Of a stretch of DNA of 50,262 nucleotides, positions 34,664 to 43,418 are shown piece by piece. The DNA is from Thermoflexus sp. (lineage in GTDB: Bacteria > Chloroflexota > Anaerolineae > Thermoflexales > Thermoflexaceae), in NCBI GenBank assembly GCA_025057635.1, contig JANXBD010000006.1:1-50262 (forward strand), in the 5' to 3' direction. Positions within the stretch are counted from its first letter, which is position 1; each line of letters opens with the position of its first letter. Under the pieces are notes generated by a model. It worked only from the letters and a program-made list of their open reading frames with translations, searched no databases and had not been told where the DNA came from. The translations under genes and the position numbers were made by a program.

Positions 34664-34826
34664 GATCGAAGGTCATGCCATCGATCGTGCGCACACGAAA
34701 TCCTAACGTCTCAGGGGTTCGCCAGCGACGGAGGATCTCGGCGACGGATTTCTCCGTTCCCTCCCATTCCACGGACTCCGGGCGTTCCGGATAAGTGGAT
34801 CCGGCGTAACAGCGCACCTGGGCCAT
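34599..34826 (-). CDS. Small conserved-looking protein, function unknown
   Basis: A 75-residue protein starting MAQVRCYAGSTYPERPESVE with GGAGG upstream. It has the pattern TYPERPxxxxWEG, AEILRRWRTPE, GFRVRT, DLIYD, DQW, like small beta-rich proteins seen in several Chloroflexota, often without a name. It is convergent with the transporter gene, and the two 3' ends overlap by 65 bp. No signal or membrane segment. Confidence 0.7.
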   Translation of the reverse strand: MAQVRCYAGSTYPERPESVEWEGTEKSVAEILRRWRTPETLGFRVRTIDGMTFDLIYDLRSDQWAVILRTAPKPG

Positions 34827-35243
34827 CCTTTCGCCTCCAGCGCGGGATTTGGGGCTGACCGCTTTGTCGTCCATGCCGGAAATGAAGGGTTGGGGATAGC
34901 AGGGCGAGCGACGAAGTCGCCTTCTCCCTTCCATCCTGGATCGAAAGCGCAACTCGCGCCTGGCGCAGCTCCTTGACACCTGAGAAACGCCGCCGCTTTG
35001 TTCGCTTCGAAAGCGATAAGGAAAGGTTCGATCGGCGAGCGGCCGAGGGCCGTTCGCGTGGCCGGAGTTTGGATCCTCCGCCCTCCCCAGGGGAGGTGAG
35101 GGAGCTTCTCCGAACCGTTCCCGCTGCGCGCTTTCCCCCGATCAGGGCGCTATGATCTGGGAACCTTCCGGAGCCGGATATCGTCTTTCCTGGTAGAGAG
35201 GACGTGTAAAATTCACAACCATCTTGTGCAAAGGAGAGGGCGA
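34827..35243. other. Gene-free stretch
   Basis: About 415 bp between two divergent genes. GC-rich segments such as GGCGAGCGACGAAGTCGCC (34903-34921) can form hairpins. No gene recognised; promoters for both neighbours must lie here, but only a TAAAAT at 35205-35210 was noted as a possible -10 box for the downstream lipoprotein. Confidence 0.35.
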
Positions 35244-36137
35244 ATGAGCAGGAAGGCCAAAATCGCGATTTGCAGTGTGGGGATCACGCTGTGGCTCGTC
35301 GCCTGTCAGACGGGCGGACCGCCGACTCCGCCTGCGCGGACACCGACGGCCTCGCCGGTCCTTCCCCAGCAGGCGCCCACCCCGATGGCAACCCCCACCG
35401 ACCGGACGCCCCAGGGGCCCTTCGCCGTAGTCCTGGTCCCGCCGGCGGATCAGCTCCACGTGCGGGCCGGGCCGGGGCCCGATCAGCCGATCCTGGCCAC
35501 CCTGCCCCCGAACGCTTCTGGCCTCTTCCTCACCGGAAAGGAGCAGACGGTCCAGGGCGCCCGCTGGGTGGAGGTCCGCCTTCCGGACGGACAGATCGGT
35601 TGGGTGAACGCGATGTTCCTCACCCAGGAGGTTTCCCGTCAGGCTTTCTGCGCCGATCCTCAGGTGAGCGCGCTGCTGGACCGGCTGGAGGCGGCCATCC
35701 GGGAACGAAACGGCCCGGCGCTTGCCGCCCTGATCAGCCCGATCCACGGGCTGCGGATTCACGTCAGCCGCCTCAGCGATCCGGTCCTGATTCGACCGGA
35801 GCAAGCGGCCACCCTCTTCACGGATGAAACCCCCGTTCGTTGGGGCGTTCATCCGGCCAGCGCGATGGAAATCATCGGATCTTTCCAGCAGGCTGTGTTG
35901 CCGGATCTCCTGGACGTGATCGAGCGCCCCCACGAGCGGCACTGCGGCCTGCTGGTGCCGCCGGTGACGTATCAGCCCACATGGCCCGAAGCCTATCAGG
36001 CCTTCCCGTTCTACAGTCTGCATCGGCCCGGGACACCGGGGAACGAGCTGGACTGGCGGACCTGGGTGGTGGGTGTGGCGTATGTGGATGGCCGACCGTA
36101 TGCCGCGGTGCTGATGCAGTTCTTCTGGGAGCCGTAG
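35244..36137 (+). CDS. SH3-domain lipoprotein
   Basis: A 297-residue exported lipoprotein starting MSRKAKIAICSVGITLW at an ATG preceded by GGAGAGGG. The lipobox is LVAC (Cys at about 21). A Pro/Thr-rich linker precedes a bacterial SH3 domain (about 60-125: LHVRAGPGPDQPILATL, RWVEVRLPDGQIGWVNAMF). The C-terminal 170 residues have a conserved-looking domain with ISPIHGLRIHVSR and TPGNELDWRTWVVGVAYVDG. SH3b domains usually bind cell-wall peptides, so a wall-associated role is inferred. An in-frame GTG/TTG start six codons earlier is less likely. Confidence 0.85.
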   Translation: MSRKAKIAICSVGITLWLVACQTGGPPTPPARTPTASPVLPQQAPTPMATPTDRTPQGPFAVVLVPPADQLHVRAGPGPDQPILATLPPNASGLFLTGKEQTVQGARWVEVRLPDGQIGWVNAMFLTQEVSRQAFCADPQVSALLDRLEAAIRERNGPALAALISPIHGLRIHVSRLSDPVLIRPEQAATLFTDETPVRWGVHPASAMEIIGSFQQAVLPDLLDVIERPHERHCGLLVPPVTYQPTWPEAYQAFPFYSLHRPGTPGNELDWRTWVVGVAYVDGRPYAAVLMQFFWEP

Positions 36138-36139
36138 GG

Positions 36140-36203
36140 CTCGGCCCACTGCCGAACGCTCCCGCGGGTTTCGGGCTGGGGCACCGCTGAGGGCGGCGCC
36201 CCA
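36140..36203 (+). repeat. Dispersed intergenic repeat B, copy 2
   Basis: Blocks GCTCCCGCGGGTT and GGGCTGGGGCACCGC with GGGCGGCGCCC match the copy at 26601-26670 in the same order. This copy forms the stem of the terminator below. Confidence 0.5.
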
Positions 36204-36222
36204 GCCCCGAAAATATTTTTTC
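36174..36222 (+). terminator. Intrinsic terminator after the SH3 lipoprotein gene
   Basis: A 10-bp stem, GGGCTGGGGC (36174-36183) and GCCCCAGCCC (36199-36208), is followed by GAAAATATTTTTT. It begins 36 bp after the stop codon. Confidence 0.7.
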
Positions 36223-36289
36223 TCCCCCCTCCCTCGGACCCCAGAGGCCCTGAGGGGGGGCTGGCCTGCTTTCCGCCCGGTCGTTTTCC

Positions 36290-37129
36290 CTATTCCGCGT
36301 AATAGGCCAGCCCCAGCACCCCCGGTCCAGCGTAGAGGCCCATCACCGGCGAGAAGACGGTGAGATAGCACTCCCGGCAATCAAAGCGCTCCAGAAGCCG
36401 CTGTCGCAGGGCCTGGGCCTCCTCCGGGGCGGCCGCATGGAAGACCGCGGCATGCACAGGGCGATCCCCCACATCCCGGGCCATCCGCTCGAGCATCGTT
36501 TCGATCGCCCGGCGTCGGGTGCGGACTTTCTCCAGGACTTCGATGCGGCCGTTCTGCAAGGTCAGGATCGGCTTGATCTGCAGCACGTCCACCGCCAGGG
36601 ACGCCAGGGCAGGAGCCCGGCCGCTCCGGACGAGGTAAGCCACCGTCTCCAGGACGGCGAAGAACCGGAGACGTGGGCGGAGGGCCTCGACCTGGGCGAC
36701 GATCTCATCCAGCGAGGCGCCGGCCTCCGCCGCGCGGGCGGCCTCCAGGACCAGGAATCCCTGAGCCATCGTAGCGGCCTGGCTATCAATGACCCGGATG
36801 GGAACCTCGGGGACCATCTGGGCCGCCAGGAGGGCCGCATTGTAGGTGCCGGTCATGGCCGCTGAAACGTGGATGGAAACGATCCCCACTGCTTCTTTCG
36901 CTAGCTCCCGGTAAGTTTCCAGGAAATCCCCGATGGAAGGCTGGGAGGAGGTCGCCATGATCCCTGCCCGCTGCCATTCATAGATCCGCTCGGGGGTCAC
37001 ATCGATGCCATCCCGGAACACTCGCTCCCCCAGGATGATTCGAACCGGAACCACGCGGATGCGATGGGCTTCCACCAGCTCGGAGGGCAGGCACGCCACG
37101 CTATCGGTGACTACCCGGATCTTGGCCAT
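36290..37129 (-). CDS. DegV-family fatty-acid-binding protein
   Basis: A 279-residue DegV protein starting MAKIRVVTDSVACLPSELVE with GGGAG upstream. The family's lipid-contacting motifs are present: TSQPSIGDF (about 58-66), VGIVSIHVSAAMTGTYNAA (about 81-99), and RAPALASLAVDVLQIKPIL. Such proteins (FakB in Firmicutes) bind a fatty acid for phosphorylation by a kinase; the kinase gene (fakA) is not here. Length is normal. A longer frame upstream to 37390 is antisense-like low-complexity sequence. Confidence 0.92.
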   Translation of the reverse strand: MAKIRVVTDSVACLPSELVEAHRIRVVPVRIILGERVFRDGIDVTPERIYEWQRAGIMATSSQPSIGDFLETYRELAKEAVGIVSIHVSAAMTGTYNAALLAAQMVPEVPIRVIDSQAATMAQGFLVLEAARAAEAGASLDEIVAQVEALRPRLRFFAVLETVAYLVRSGRAPALASLAVDVLQIKPILTLQNGRIEVLEKVRTRRRAIETMLERMARDVGDRPVHAAVFHAAAPEEAQALRQRLLERFDCRECYLTVFSPVMGLYAGPGVLGLAYYAE

Positions 37130-37435
37130 GGCGTTTCTCCCTGCGGGGGGATTCGGAGGAATTTCCTCGGCTCTTCTAGCGTGACCATGGGTTCTATGCT
37201 GAAGCGATGGGCCAGCGCCAACCCTCTTCGCCTGTCCCATGGCTGGATCCCTTTGCGCTTGCGGCGGCCCCGCTGGTGGTGGAGAGTTGTGGAGGGGCGG
37301 AATCCACGGGGATAGAGGATCCTCCAGTTCCTGGGTGATGCGCCCACCTGCCCAATGCCAGGGAGCACGCTCGGATCCAGCCAGGGGCAAGCGGATCCAT
37401 GCCCGCGTCTCTGGAGGATTTCCCCAGCAGGCGTC
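37130..37435. other. Gap between degV-type gene and plsY-like gene
   Basis: About 300 bp with no recognised gene, RNA or repeat; probably the promoter region of the DegV gene. Confidence 0.3.
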
Positions 37436-38098
37436 TTATGCCGGCCGACCGGGATGGCGGAACATCCATGCCTCCCAGGAAGCCGTGTCCCGATCCAGCC
37501 AGAGGCGCCGCCAGAGCACTCGCCGCCGTTCGATGGGATCCGATGGGAGCGGTTCCCGATTGGCCTCGAGGCGCTTGATCACCGTGATCCCCAGCATAGC
37601 CAGCCCGCCCAGCGCGACCTCCGCTGGCCCGCCGGCCAGCCATACCAGAGCGGGCAATGCCGCGATGGCTGTCAGGGCCAGGATCGCGGTGGCATGCAAC
37701 AGACGTCCGATGGCCAGCGCGCTCAGGATCCAGAGAGCCCCGGCCGGGAAGGTTACGGCGAGCCACCCCAGGAACGGGCCGATGCCGCGCCCTCCGTGGA
37801 AGCCCAGCCAGATGGGCCAGTTATGGCCGATTACGGCGGCCAGCCCGGCTGCCACCGCCACCCCTCGAGGGCGGCCGAGGAACAGCGCGGCCAGGGTCGG
37901 AATGGCGGCTTTCAGGACGTCGAAGATCCCAACCGGGAAGAGGGCCCAGGGGGCCACATGGTAATACACGGAGGTCCCGCTGACGGTGCGGCTGCCCCAT
38001 TCCCGCAGATCCACCCCGCGCAGGAGACGACCCGCGAGGTAAGCCGTGGGGATCGAACCGAGGAGATAACCGATCCAGATAAGTCCAAGATCCAGCAT
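37436..38098 (-). CDS. plsY: Divergent PlsY-type glycerol-3-phosphate acyltransferase
   Basis: A 220-residue membrane protein with about six helices. The PlsY start LLGSIPTAYLAGRLLRGVDL and motif 2 GHNWPIWLGFHGGRGIGPFL are clear. Motif 1, usually GSGNIGATN, reads GSRTVSGTSVYYH, and motif 3 is not conserved (VIKRLEANREPLP). PlsY transfers an acyl group from acyl-phosphate to glycerol 3-phosphate, the first step of phospholipid synthesis. The changed motif 1 suggests altered activity or substrate. ATG at 38098 with AGGAGAG upstream. A second, standard PlsY elsewhere in the genome would be expected. Confidence 0.75.
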   Translation of the reverse strand: MLDLGLIWIGYLLGSIPTAYLAGRLLRGVDLREWGSRTVSGTSVYYHVAPWALFPVGIFDVLKAAIPTLAALFLGRPRGVAVAAGLAAVIGHNWPIWLGFHGGRGIGPFLGWLAVTFPAGALWILSALAIGRLLHATAILALTAIAALPALVWLAGGPAEVALGGLAMLGITVIKRLEANREPLPSDPIERRRVLWRRLWLDRDTASWEAWMFRHPGRPA

Positions 38099-38180
38099 AA
38101 GGACTCTCCTACCTTCGAATTGAAGGGCCAATACCTATCTTAGCATAGCGTGGTGATTTAGAGGAATACAATTGACGACA

Positions 38181-38220
38181 TGGGCAGCTTTCGGGCTCTC
38201 CCGAGGGTTTTAAGGCGGAG
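38181..38220 (+). repeat. Dispersed intergenic repeat B, partial copy 3
   Basis: TGGGCAGCTTTCGGGCTCTC then CCGAGGGTTTTAAGGCGG matches the left half of copy 1 at 26601 (about three quarters identical by eye). The right half is missing. Confidence 0.4.
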
Positions 38221-38378
38221 GGGTCGCCCGAGGAAAGATGGAGTGGGACAGTGGCCTTGGGCCGCCACCCTATCCTCGTTTTCGTTCTTCTCCTCCCCTG
38301 AAGGAAGGCAGAGGAAGGGAGGGCAGAGGGCGCTTGGAACTGTCTACGCTGTAAGGTTCTCTTCGGCATATATCATAG

Positions 38379-41159
38379 CTATGGCGTTGGCGATGGCAAC
38401 GGCACCGTGGGTGGGATGGGAGGCTCCGGGGTTGGGATCGGCGTCGGCGTGGGGAAGAGCGGTTCCGGCGTCGGACTGGGGGTGACGGTGGGGATCGGCG
38501 TGGGGGTGGGCACGATCCCGTTATCCACATACGTCCGAATTTCTCCCACAAACGCCTGTCCGGATCGGTTGAAGGCGGTCACCCGCAGCGCATACCAGCC
38601 GGTCGGCAGATGGGAAGCATCCCAGATCGTGATCTGGCCGTCCCGCACCGGAGCCAGGTGCGGGCCGCTCAGCCATTGCCAGGAGACCCCATCCGCCCCT
38701 ACGATCCCCCATTCCACGTTGTAATACGCGAAGTCCGGGATCCACACGGTCCCCAGGACCGGAACGATCCCGCGGGTCACAGCGCTCTCGTTCGGCCACC
38801 GGATGATGACCTCCGGGATGGTGACCGCACAAATCTCCGTGGGGGGCTGAGGGATCTGCTGTTGCTCAGCCCACCAGCGTCCTTCCTCGGGCACCACATA
38901 GAAGACCCGCTCGATCGGTGGGCCTGGACAGCCTTCGGTGTGGAGTAGCCCCGTCGCCCCGTCGATGATCACCTTCTTCCAGAGATCGTGCTCCGGCCCA
39001 GGGGGAGGTTGATCGACAGCGAAAACCTCGATCCGCCGTCGATCTGCCGGACAATACGGCGAAGGTTGTGTGCCGGAATCCAGACAGATCTCCAGCTCAA
39101 TGATCCCCGGCGGCCGCCGGAACTCCCGAGGTGGCAGGTTCAGGATGCGATGGGCTTCCTCCATGACGTCGCGCCAGACCGGGGCGGCGCCGGTGATGCC
39201 GGTGACCCCTTTCATCTCGGTGTTGTCGGCGTTCCCCACCCAGACCCCCACCCCCAGATCCGGCGTGTAGCCCAGCGTCCAGTTGTCCCGGAAATCGTTG
39301 GTGGTCCCTGTCTTGGCTGCCGCCGGCCGGGAGAGCCGGAGAGGGCTGTTCGCTCCAAAGGCCGCCTTTCGGGCTTCGTTGTCGGAAAGGATGTGGGTGA
39401 TCAGGTAAGCATGCTCCGGCCGCATCACGGGTTGTCCGGATGGCGGCGTGTAGGCATAGAGCACGTTCCCGAAGGCGTCGGTGATCTTCCGAACCGGGAC
39501 GGGCGGGACGCGGCGGCCTTCGTTGGCGAAGGCGGCGTAGAGGCCGACCATCTCCAGGAGCGGCACCTCTCCGCCGCCCAGGGTGAGGGAGAGGCCGTAA
39601 TCCGGACGGGTCAGGGTGGTAATGCCCAGGTCGCGGGCGCGCTGGAGAAAGGCGGGAAGCCCGACGAAAGCCAGCGCCTTCACCGCTGGGATGTTGTAGG
39701 AATTGCCTAGGGCATAGCGAACGGTGAGCGGGCCGTGGAAGCGGCGATCGTAGTTGACCGGCTCGTAGACACGGCCGGGGCCGTCTGGAAACTGCGTCGG
39801 CACATCCCAGATCAGCGTGGCGGGCGTCCAGCCCTTTTCGAAGGCCACCAGATAGGTCAGCGGCTTGATGGAAGAGCCGGGCTGGCGGGGGATGATCGCC
39901 ATGTTGATCTGGCCACCGTGTTCGGCGTCGTTGTAATCCGGGCTCCCGACCATCGCCAAGATCTCGCCGGTGTGGGGATCCAGGATCACCACCGCGCCGT
40001 TATGCACGTTCCTGTTTTTCAGCTTCTCCAGGTGCGCCCGCAGAACCCGAGTGGCCATCCGCTGCAGGCGGAGGTCCAGCGTGGTTTCAATCCGGAGGCC
40101 ACCCCGATGGAGGGCCTGGGCGTTGAGGCCGAAGGTCTGCTCCAGCCATTGCTGCACGTAAAGGGCAAAGTGCGGGGCCTCGAGCGCTGGCGAGGTCAAC
40201 GCCGGTTGCTGGAAGACATGCGCCGCCATCTCCCGGGCGGCGGCTTCCGCCTGATCTCGGGTGAGCAATCCCGCCTCGATCATGAGGCGGAGGACATCCC
40301 GCTGACGTCGCAGGGCGCGCTCTCGGCCTTCCGGCGTGAAGGGATCGTAGAGTGCGGGGGCTTGGGGAAGGCCTGCGAGGAAGGAGGCTTCCGCCAGGTT
40401 CAGATCCTTCGCGGATTTCCCGAAATAGGTGCGGGCGGCCGCCTCCACGCCGTAGGCCAGGTTCCCGTAATAAATCGTGTTGAGGTAGATCTCCAGGATC
40501 TGTTCGCGGGGGTAGCGTCGGGTGATCTCCGCCGCCAGCACCGCCTCTTTGATCTTCCGCCGCAGCGTGCGCTCGGGCGAGATCAGCAGGTTGCGCACCA
40601 GCTGTTGCGGGATGGTGCTGGCGCCGCTGACCACTTCCCCCTCCCGGATCGCCTGGTAGATCGCGCGGGCGATGGCGATGGGATCAAACCCTGGGTGCTG
40701 CCAGAACCGGGGATCTTCCGTCGCCACGGTGGCCTGGATCAGCCACGGCGAGATGTCCGAAAGGCGCACCAGCTGTCGGCGGCCGCTCTGGGGGTCGGCG
40801 ATTTCCCCCAGCAGTTCCCCGTTGCGATCCATCAGCACTAGGGAGGTCGAAAGGTTCAAGGCCCGTTCCTGAAGCGTTTCCGGAGGAGGCAGTTGCATCG
40901 CCACATAGACATAACCGGCCAGCGCCGCTACGCTGCCTGCCGTTCCCAGGAACAGCAGGATCAGCAGCGCGGAAAGGACGATCCGACCCCAGGCATGACG
41001 CCGCGGCGCGGCGGAAGGCTGGGAGGGACGCGGTGGAACCTGGGGCGGCCCTCCCACCGGAGGCCGTGGAGGGGGGCGTTGCGTCTGATCCCGTCCAGGC
41101 ACCCACCAGCCCGCGGTCTCACTGACATCGCCCGTCGGATGCGGCCAATGTTCGCTCAT
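38379..41159 (-). CDS. Class A penicillin-binding protein (PBP1A-like)
   Basis: A bifunctional peptidoglycan synthase of about 926 residues. After a proline-rich cytoplasmic tail and one anchor helix (LLILLFLGTAGSVAALAGY) comes the GT51 domain with the catalytic Glu in VATEDPRFWQHPGFD, then GASTIPQQLVRN and LEIYLNTIYYGN. The transpeptidase has PGSSIKPLTY (catalytic Ser), SYN in GNSYNIPAV and KTGTTNDFRDN. A C-terminal beta-sandwich (about 755-870, LGTVWIPDFAYYNVEWGIVG and ASHLPTGWYALRVTAFNRSG) precedes a Pro/Thr-rich tail of about 60 residues. Start chosen at ATG 41159; a GTG at 41195 is possible. It acts with MurJ and MltG in wall growth. Confidence 0.94.
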   Translation of the reverse strand: MSEHWPHPTGDVSETAGWWVPGRDQTQRPPPRPPVGGPPQVPPRPSQPSAAPRRHAWGRIVLSALLILLFLGTAGSVAALAGYVYVAMQLPPPETLQERALNLSTSLVLMDRNGELLGEIADPQSGRRQLVRLSDISPWLIQATVATEDPRFWQHPGFDPIAIARAIYQAIREGEVVSGASTIPQQLVRNLLISPERTLRRKIKEAVLAAEITRRYPREQILEIYLNTIYYGNLAYGVEAAARTYFGKSAKDLNLAEASFLAGLPQAPALYDPFTPEGRERALRRQRDVLRLMIEAGLLTRDQAEAAAREMAAHVFQQPALTSPALEAPHFALYVQQWLEQTFGLNAQALHRGGLRIETTLDLRLQRMATRVLRAHLEKLKNRNVHNGAVVILDPHTGEILAMVGSPDYNDAEHGGQINMAIIPRQPGSSIKPLTYLVAFEKGWTPATLIWDVPTQFPDGPGRVYEPVNYDRRFHGPLTVRYALGNSYNIPAVKALAFVGLPAFLQRARDLGITTLTRPDYGLSLTLGGGEVPLLEMVGLYAAFANEGRRVPPVPVRKITDAFGNVLYAYTPPSGQPVMRPEHAYLITHILSDNEARKAAFGANSPLRLSRPAAAKTGTTNDFRDNWTLGYTPDLGVGVWVGNADNTEMKGVTGITGAAPVWRDVMEEAHRILNLPPREFRRPPGIIELEICLDSGTQPSPYCPADRRRIEVFAVDQPPPGPEHDLWKKVIIDGATGLLHTEGCPGPPIERVFYVVPEEGRWWAEQQQIPQPPTEICAVTIPEVIIRWPNESAVTRGIVPVLGTVWIPDFAYYNVEWGIVGADGVSWQWLSGPHLAPVRDGQITIWDASHLPTGWYALRVTAFNRSGQAFVGEIRTYVDNGIVPTPTPIPTVTPSPTPEPLFPTPTPIPTPEPPIPPTVPLPSPTP

Positions 41160-41250
41160 CGCCTTCGATCTCCACCGGAATCGATCTTTCTTCACCCGTT
41201 CTGGGGTTAGGCGATCCGCCCGACCCCAGCATCGCTATCCATATCCACGC

Positions 41251-41988
41251 TCAGTCTCCCTCACCGCCCAGCGGGCAGCGGGGAGGGAGGAAAGGGGGCG
41301 CCGATCCTCCCTGCAGAAACCCTTTGGCCAGCGCCCAGATCTCATCGAACATCTCGGACGTGAGCCGCCCGGTCTGGGTGTTCTGGCGGCTGGGATGGTA
41401 AGAGGTAATCAGAGTGGGCCATCCGGATCCCAACCGATAGACTGCGCCGTGACGGAAGGCCGGGCGCGGTCCATCGTAACCCAGGACACGAAGAGCGGCC
41501 AGAAAACCCGTGGTGGCGATCTGGCCCAGAGTGACCACGACCTGAACCCGGGGCAAGGCCCGGAGCTCCCGGACCAGATAGGGCATGCAGTTCGCCTGCT
41601 CCTCTCGGGAGGGCCGGTTATCCGGCGGCGCGCATCGCACCACCGCGGTGAGATACACATCCCGCAGGGCCAGCCCGTCCTCCCGATGGGTTGAGGTGGG
41701 CTGGTTGGCGAAGCCCGCCCGGTGGAGGGCGGCGATCAGGAAGTTTCCTGATCCATCGCCGGTGAACATCCGTCCGGTTCGGTTCGCTCCATGGGCGGCC
41801 GGCGCCAGCCCGACCACCAGCAGGCGGGCCTGGGGATCCCCGAACCCGGGGACCGGGCGGCCCCAATAATCCCAATCCTGGAACCTTCGTCGCTTGATCC
41901 GGGCGATCGCCTCCCGGTAGGCCACCAGTCGGGGGCATCGGTGACACTCGATCAACTCCTGGGCGATCTGATGGAGAGATTCCTCCAT
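41251..41988 (-). CDS. Family 5 uracil-DNA glycosylase (UdgB)
   Basis: A 245-residue uracil-DNA glycosylase. The active-site block LAPAAHGANRTGRMFTGDGS is that of family 5 (UDGb), which lacks the polar catalytic residue of other families; the second motif is SYHPSRQNTQTGRL. Four cysteines for the iron-sulfur cluster are expected; CHRCP near the N-terminus, RCAPPD and CMPY are visible. It removes uracil and other deaminated bases, important at high temperature. ATG at 41988 follows GGAGG at ten bases. The gene ends 92 bp downstream of PBP1A on the same strand. Confidence 0.9.
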   Translation of the reverse strand: MEESLHQIAQELIECHRCPRLVAYREAIARIKRRRFQDWDYWGRPVPGFGDPQARLLVVGLAPAAHGANRTGRMFTGDGSGNFLIAALHRAGFANQPTSTHREDGLALRDVYLTAVVRCAPPDNRPSREEQANCMPYLVRELRALPRVQVVVTLGQIATTGFLAALRVLGYDGPRPAFRHGAVYRLGSGWPTLITSYHPSRQNTQTGRLTSEMFDEIWALAKGFLQGGSAPPFLPPRCPLGGEGD

Positions 41989-42373
41989 GCGAAGATGGCC
42001 TCCGAATATGCTGTTATGCGGATCAACTTCGCGTTGCATTTCGCTTAGAAGGGCTGCTGTTCGCTTGCCTTGGAATAGCCCAGCGAGGATGGCGAGGGCA
42101 AAAAAGGCGAAGTTATTCCTCTACTCAACTGTGCAACTGGTTCATCATAACGACACTTTGGGTTCCATCCTGGGTTTCGCCTCATTGTCGACGGTGGAAT
42201 GAACCCATGCACGGTATCGGTGTGGGCTAGCCCTCTGAGATTTTCTGGATTTTGATTAAACTAATAACTGGCCTTGGGCCGGATCAGCGCTCAGCTCTCC
42301 CGATCGCAGAGCAAAGGCGTGTGCCTCCTTAAAGATTGTATTTTGAAATTACATTACGCTAAAGGAGGTTGTG
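41989..42373. other. Divergent gap between udgB and the slipin gene
   Basis: About 385 bp, AT-richer towards its right end (42238-42370). It presumably holds both promoters; no -35/-10 pair was convincing. Confidence 0.35.
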
Positions 42374-43312
42374 ATGGAGGCCTTTGTCTCGTTACTAGTG
42401 CTCTTAGTATGCGGTGGCCTGATCCTGATCTCTCTTCTTGGTTCTATGATCCGGGTTGTCCCTGAATACCAGCGGCTGGTGGTGTTCCGCTTAGGGAAGG
42501 TGATCGGAGCCAAGGGGCCGGGCCTTGTGATCCTGATCCCCTTAGTGGATCGAGCGATCACTGTTGATCTGCGGGAGCAGTTCCAGGATATTCCTCAGCA
42601 GACCTCGATCACCAAGGACAATGCGCCGATTGGCATCGACTTTCTGATCTACTGGCGGGTGGTTGATCCGGTGCAGAGCGTAGTGCAGGTGCGGGATTTC
42701 GTATCGGCCGCTGTCGGGATTGCCACTACCACCTTGCGGGCGGTCATCGGTGATATCCTGCTGGACGACGTGCTGGCCAAGCGGGAATACATCAACCAGG
42801 CCCTGCGGGTGAAGCTGGATGAGGTGACCGAGCGCTGGGGGGTGAAGGTCACCGCGGTGGAGATCCGCGAGATCCAGCCCCCGCGGGACGTGTTGGAAGC
42901 GATGACTCGACAGATGTCTGCGGAGCGCAACCGTCGCGCCCTAGTCACCGAGGCGGACGGCAAGCGGGAGGCGGCGGTGAAGGTGGCCGAGGGCGAAAAG
43001 CAGGCCGCCATCCTGAAGGCCGAGGGGGAGAAGGAGTCAGCAATCCTCCGGGCGGAAGGCGAGCGTCAGGCCCAGATCCTGCGTGCGGAAGGCTTCGCGA
43101 TAGCTCTGGAGCGCATCTTTAGCGTCGCCCGCGCTGTTGACGCCAACACTATGACCCTTCAATATTTGGAAGCTCTCAAGGCATTGGGAGCCAGTCCATC
43201 GACCAAGTTCATTTTCCCGATGGAATTCACTCGGCTGATCGCCCCGCTTTCAAGTCTGGTAGAAGGCGCGGGGTCTCCAAGCGCTTCCGGGGAAAGCAAG
43301 CCTTCCCGCTGA
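42374..43312 (+). CDS. Slipin / stomatin-like SPFH protein
   Basis: A 312-residue membrane-associated protein: one N-terminal helix, then the SPFH/Band 7 domain (RVVPEYQRLVVFRLGKVIG, PQQTSITKDNAPIGIDFLIY), then an alanine/glutamate-rich coiled coil made of repeated AEGEK/AEGER units (about 195-240), and a tail with FIFPMEF. Bacterial slipins assemble into rings in membrane microdomains and often pair with a NfeD-like protease; no nfeD gene is adjacent. ATG at 42374 follows AAAGGAGG. folD lies 106 bp downstream on the same strand. Confidence 0.93.
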   Translation: MEAFVSLLVLLVCGGLILISLLGSMIRVVPEYQRLVVFRLGKVIGAKGPGLVILIPLVDRAITVDLREQFQDIPQQTSITKDNAPIGIDFLIYWRVVDPVQSVVQVRDFVSAAVGIATTTLRAVIGDILLDDVLAKREYINQALRVKLDEVTERWGVKVTAVEIREIQPPRDVLEAMTRQMSAERNRRALVTEADGKREAAVKVAEGEKQAAILKAEGEKESAILRAEGERQAQILRAEGFAIALERIFSVARAVDANTMTLQYLEALKALGASPSTKFIFPMEFTRLIAPLSSLVEGAGSPSASGESKPSR

Positions 43313-43418
43313 GCATTCTTGAGGTTGGCTCCAAGCAAGTGAGGCGGAGACCATAGGGAGGGGCAAGTAGGCTCTGCCCTATCCGTATGAGTTCTTGAAA
43401 TCATATGAGGATCAACCT

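Noticed and set aside
37194-37766. Several overlapping frames upstream of degV and across the plsY-like gene
   Set aside because: They are shadows of the real minus-strand frames; none has a ribosome binding site or family match.
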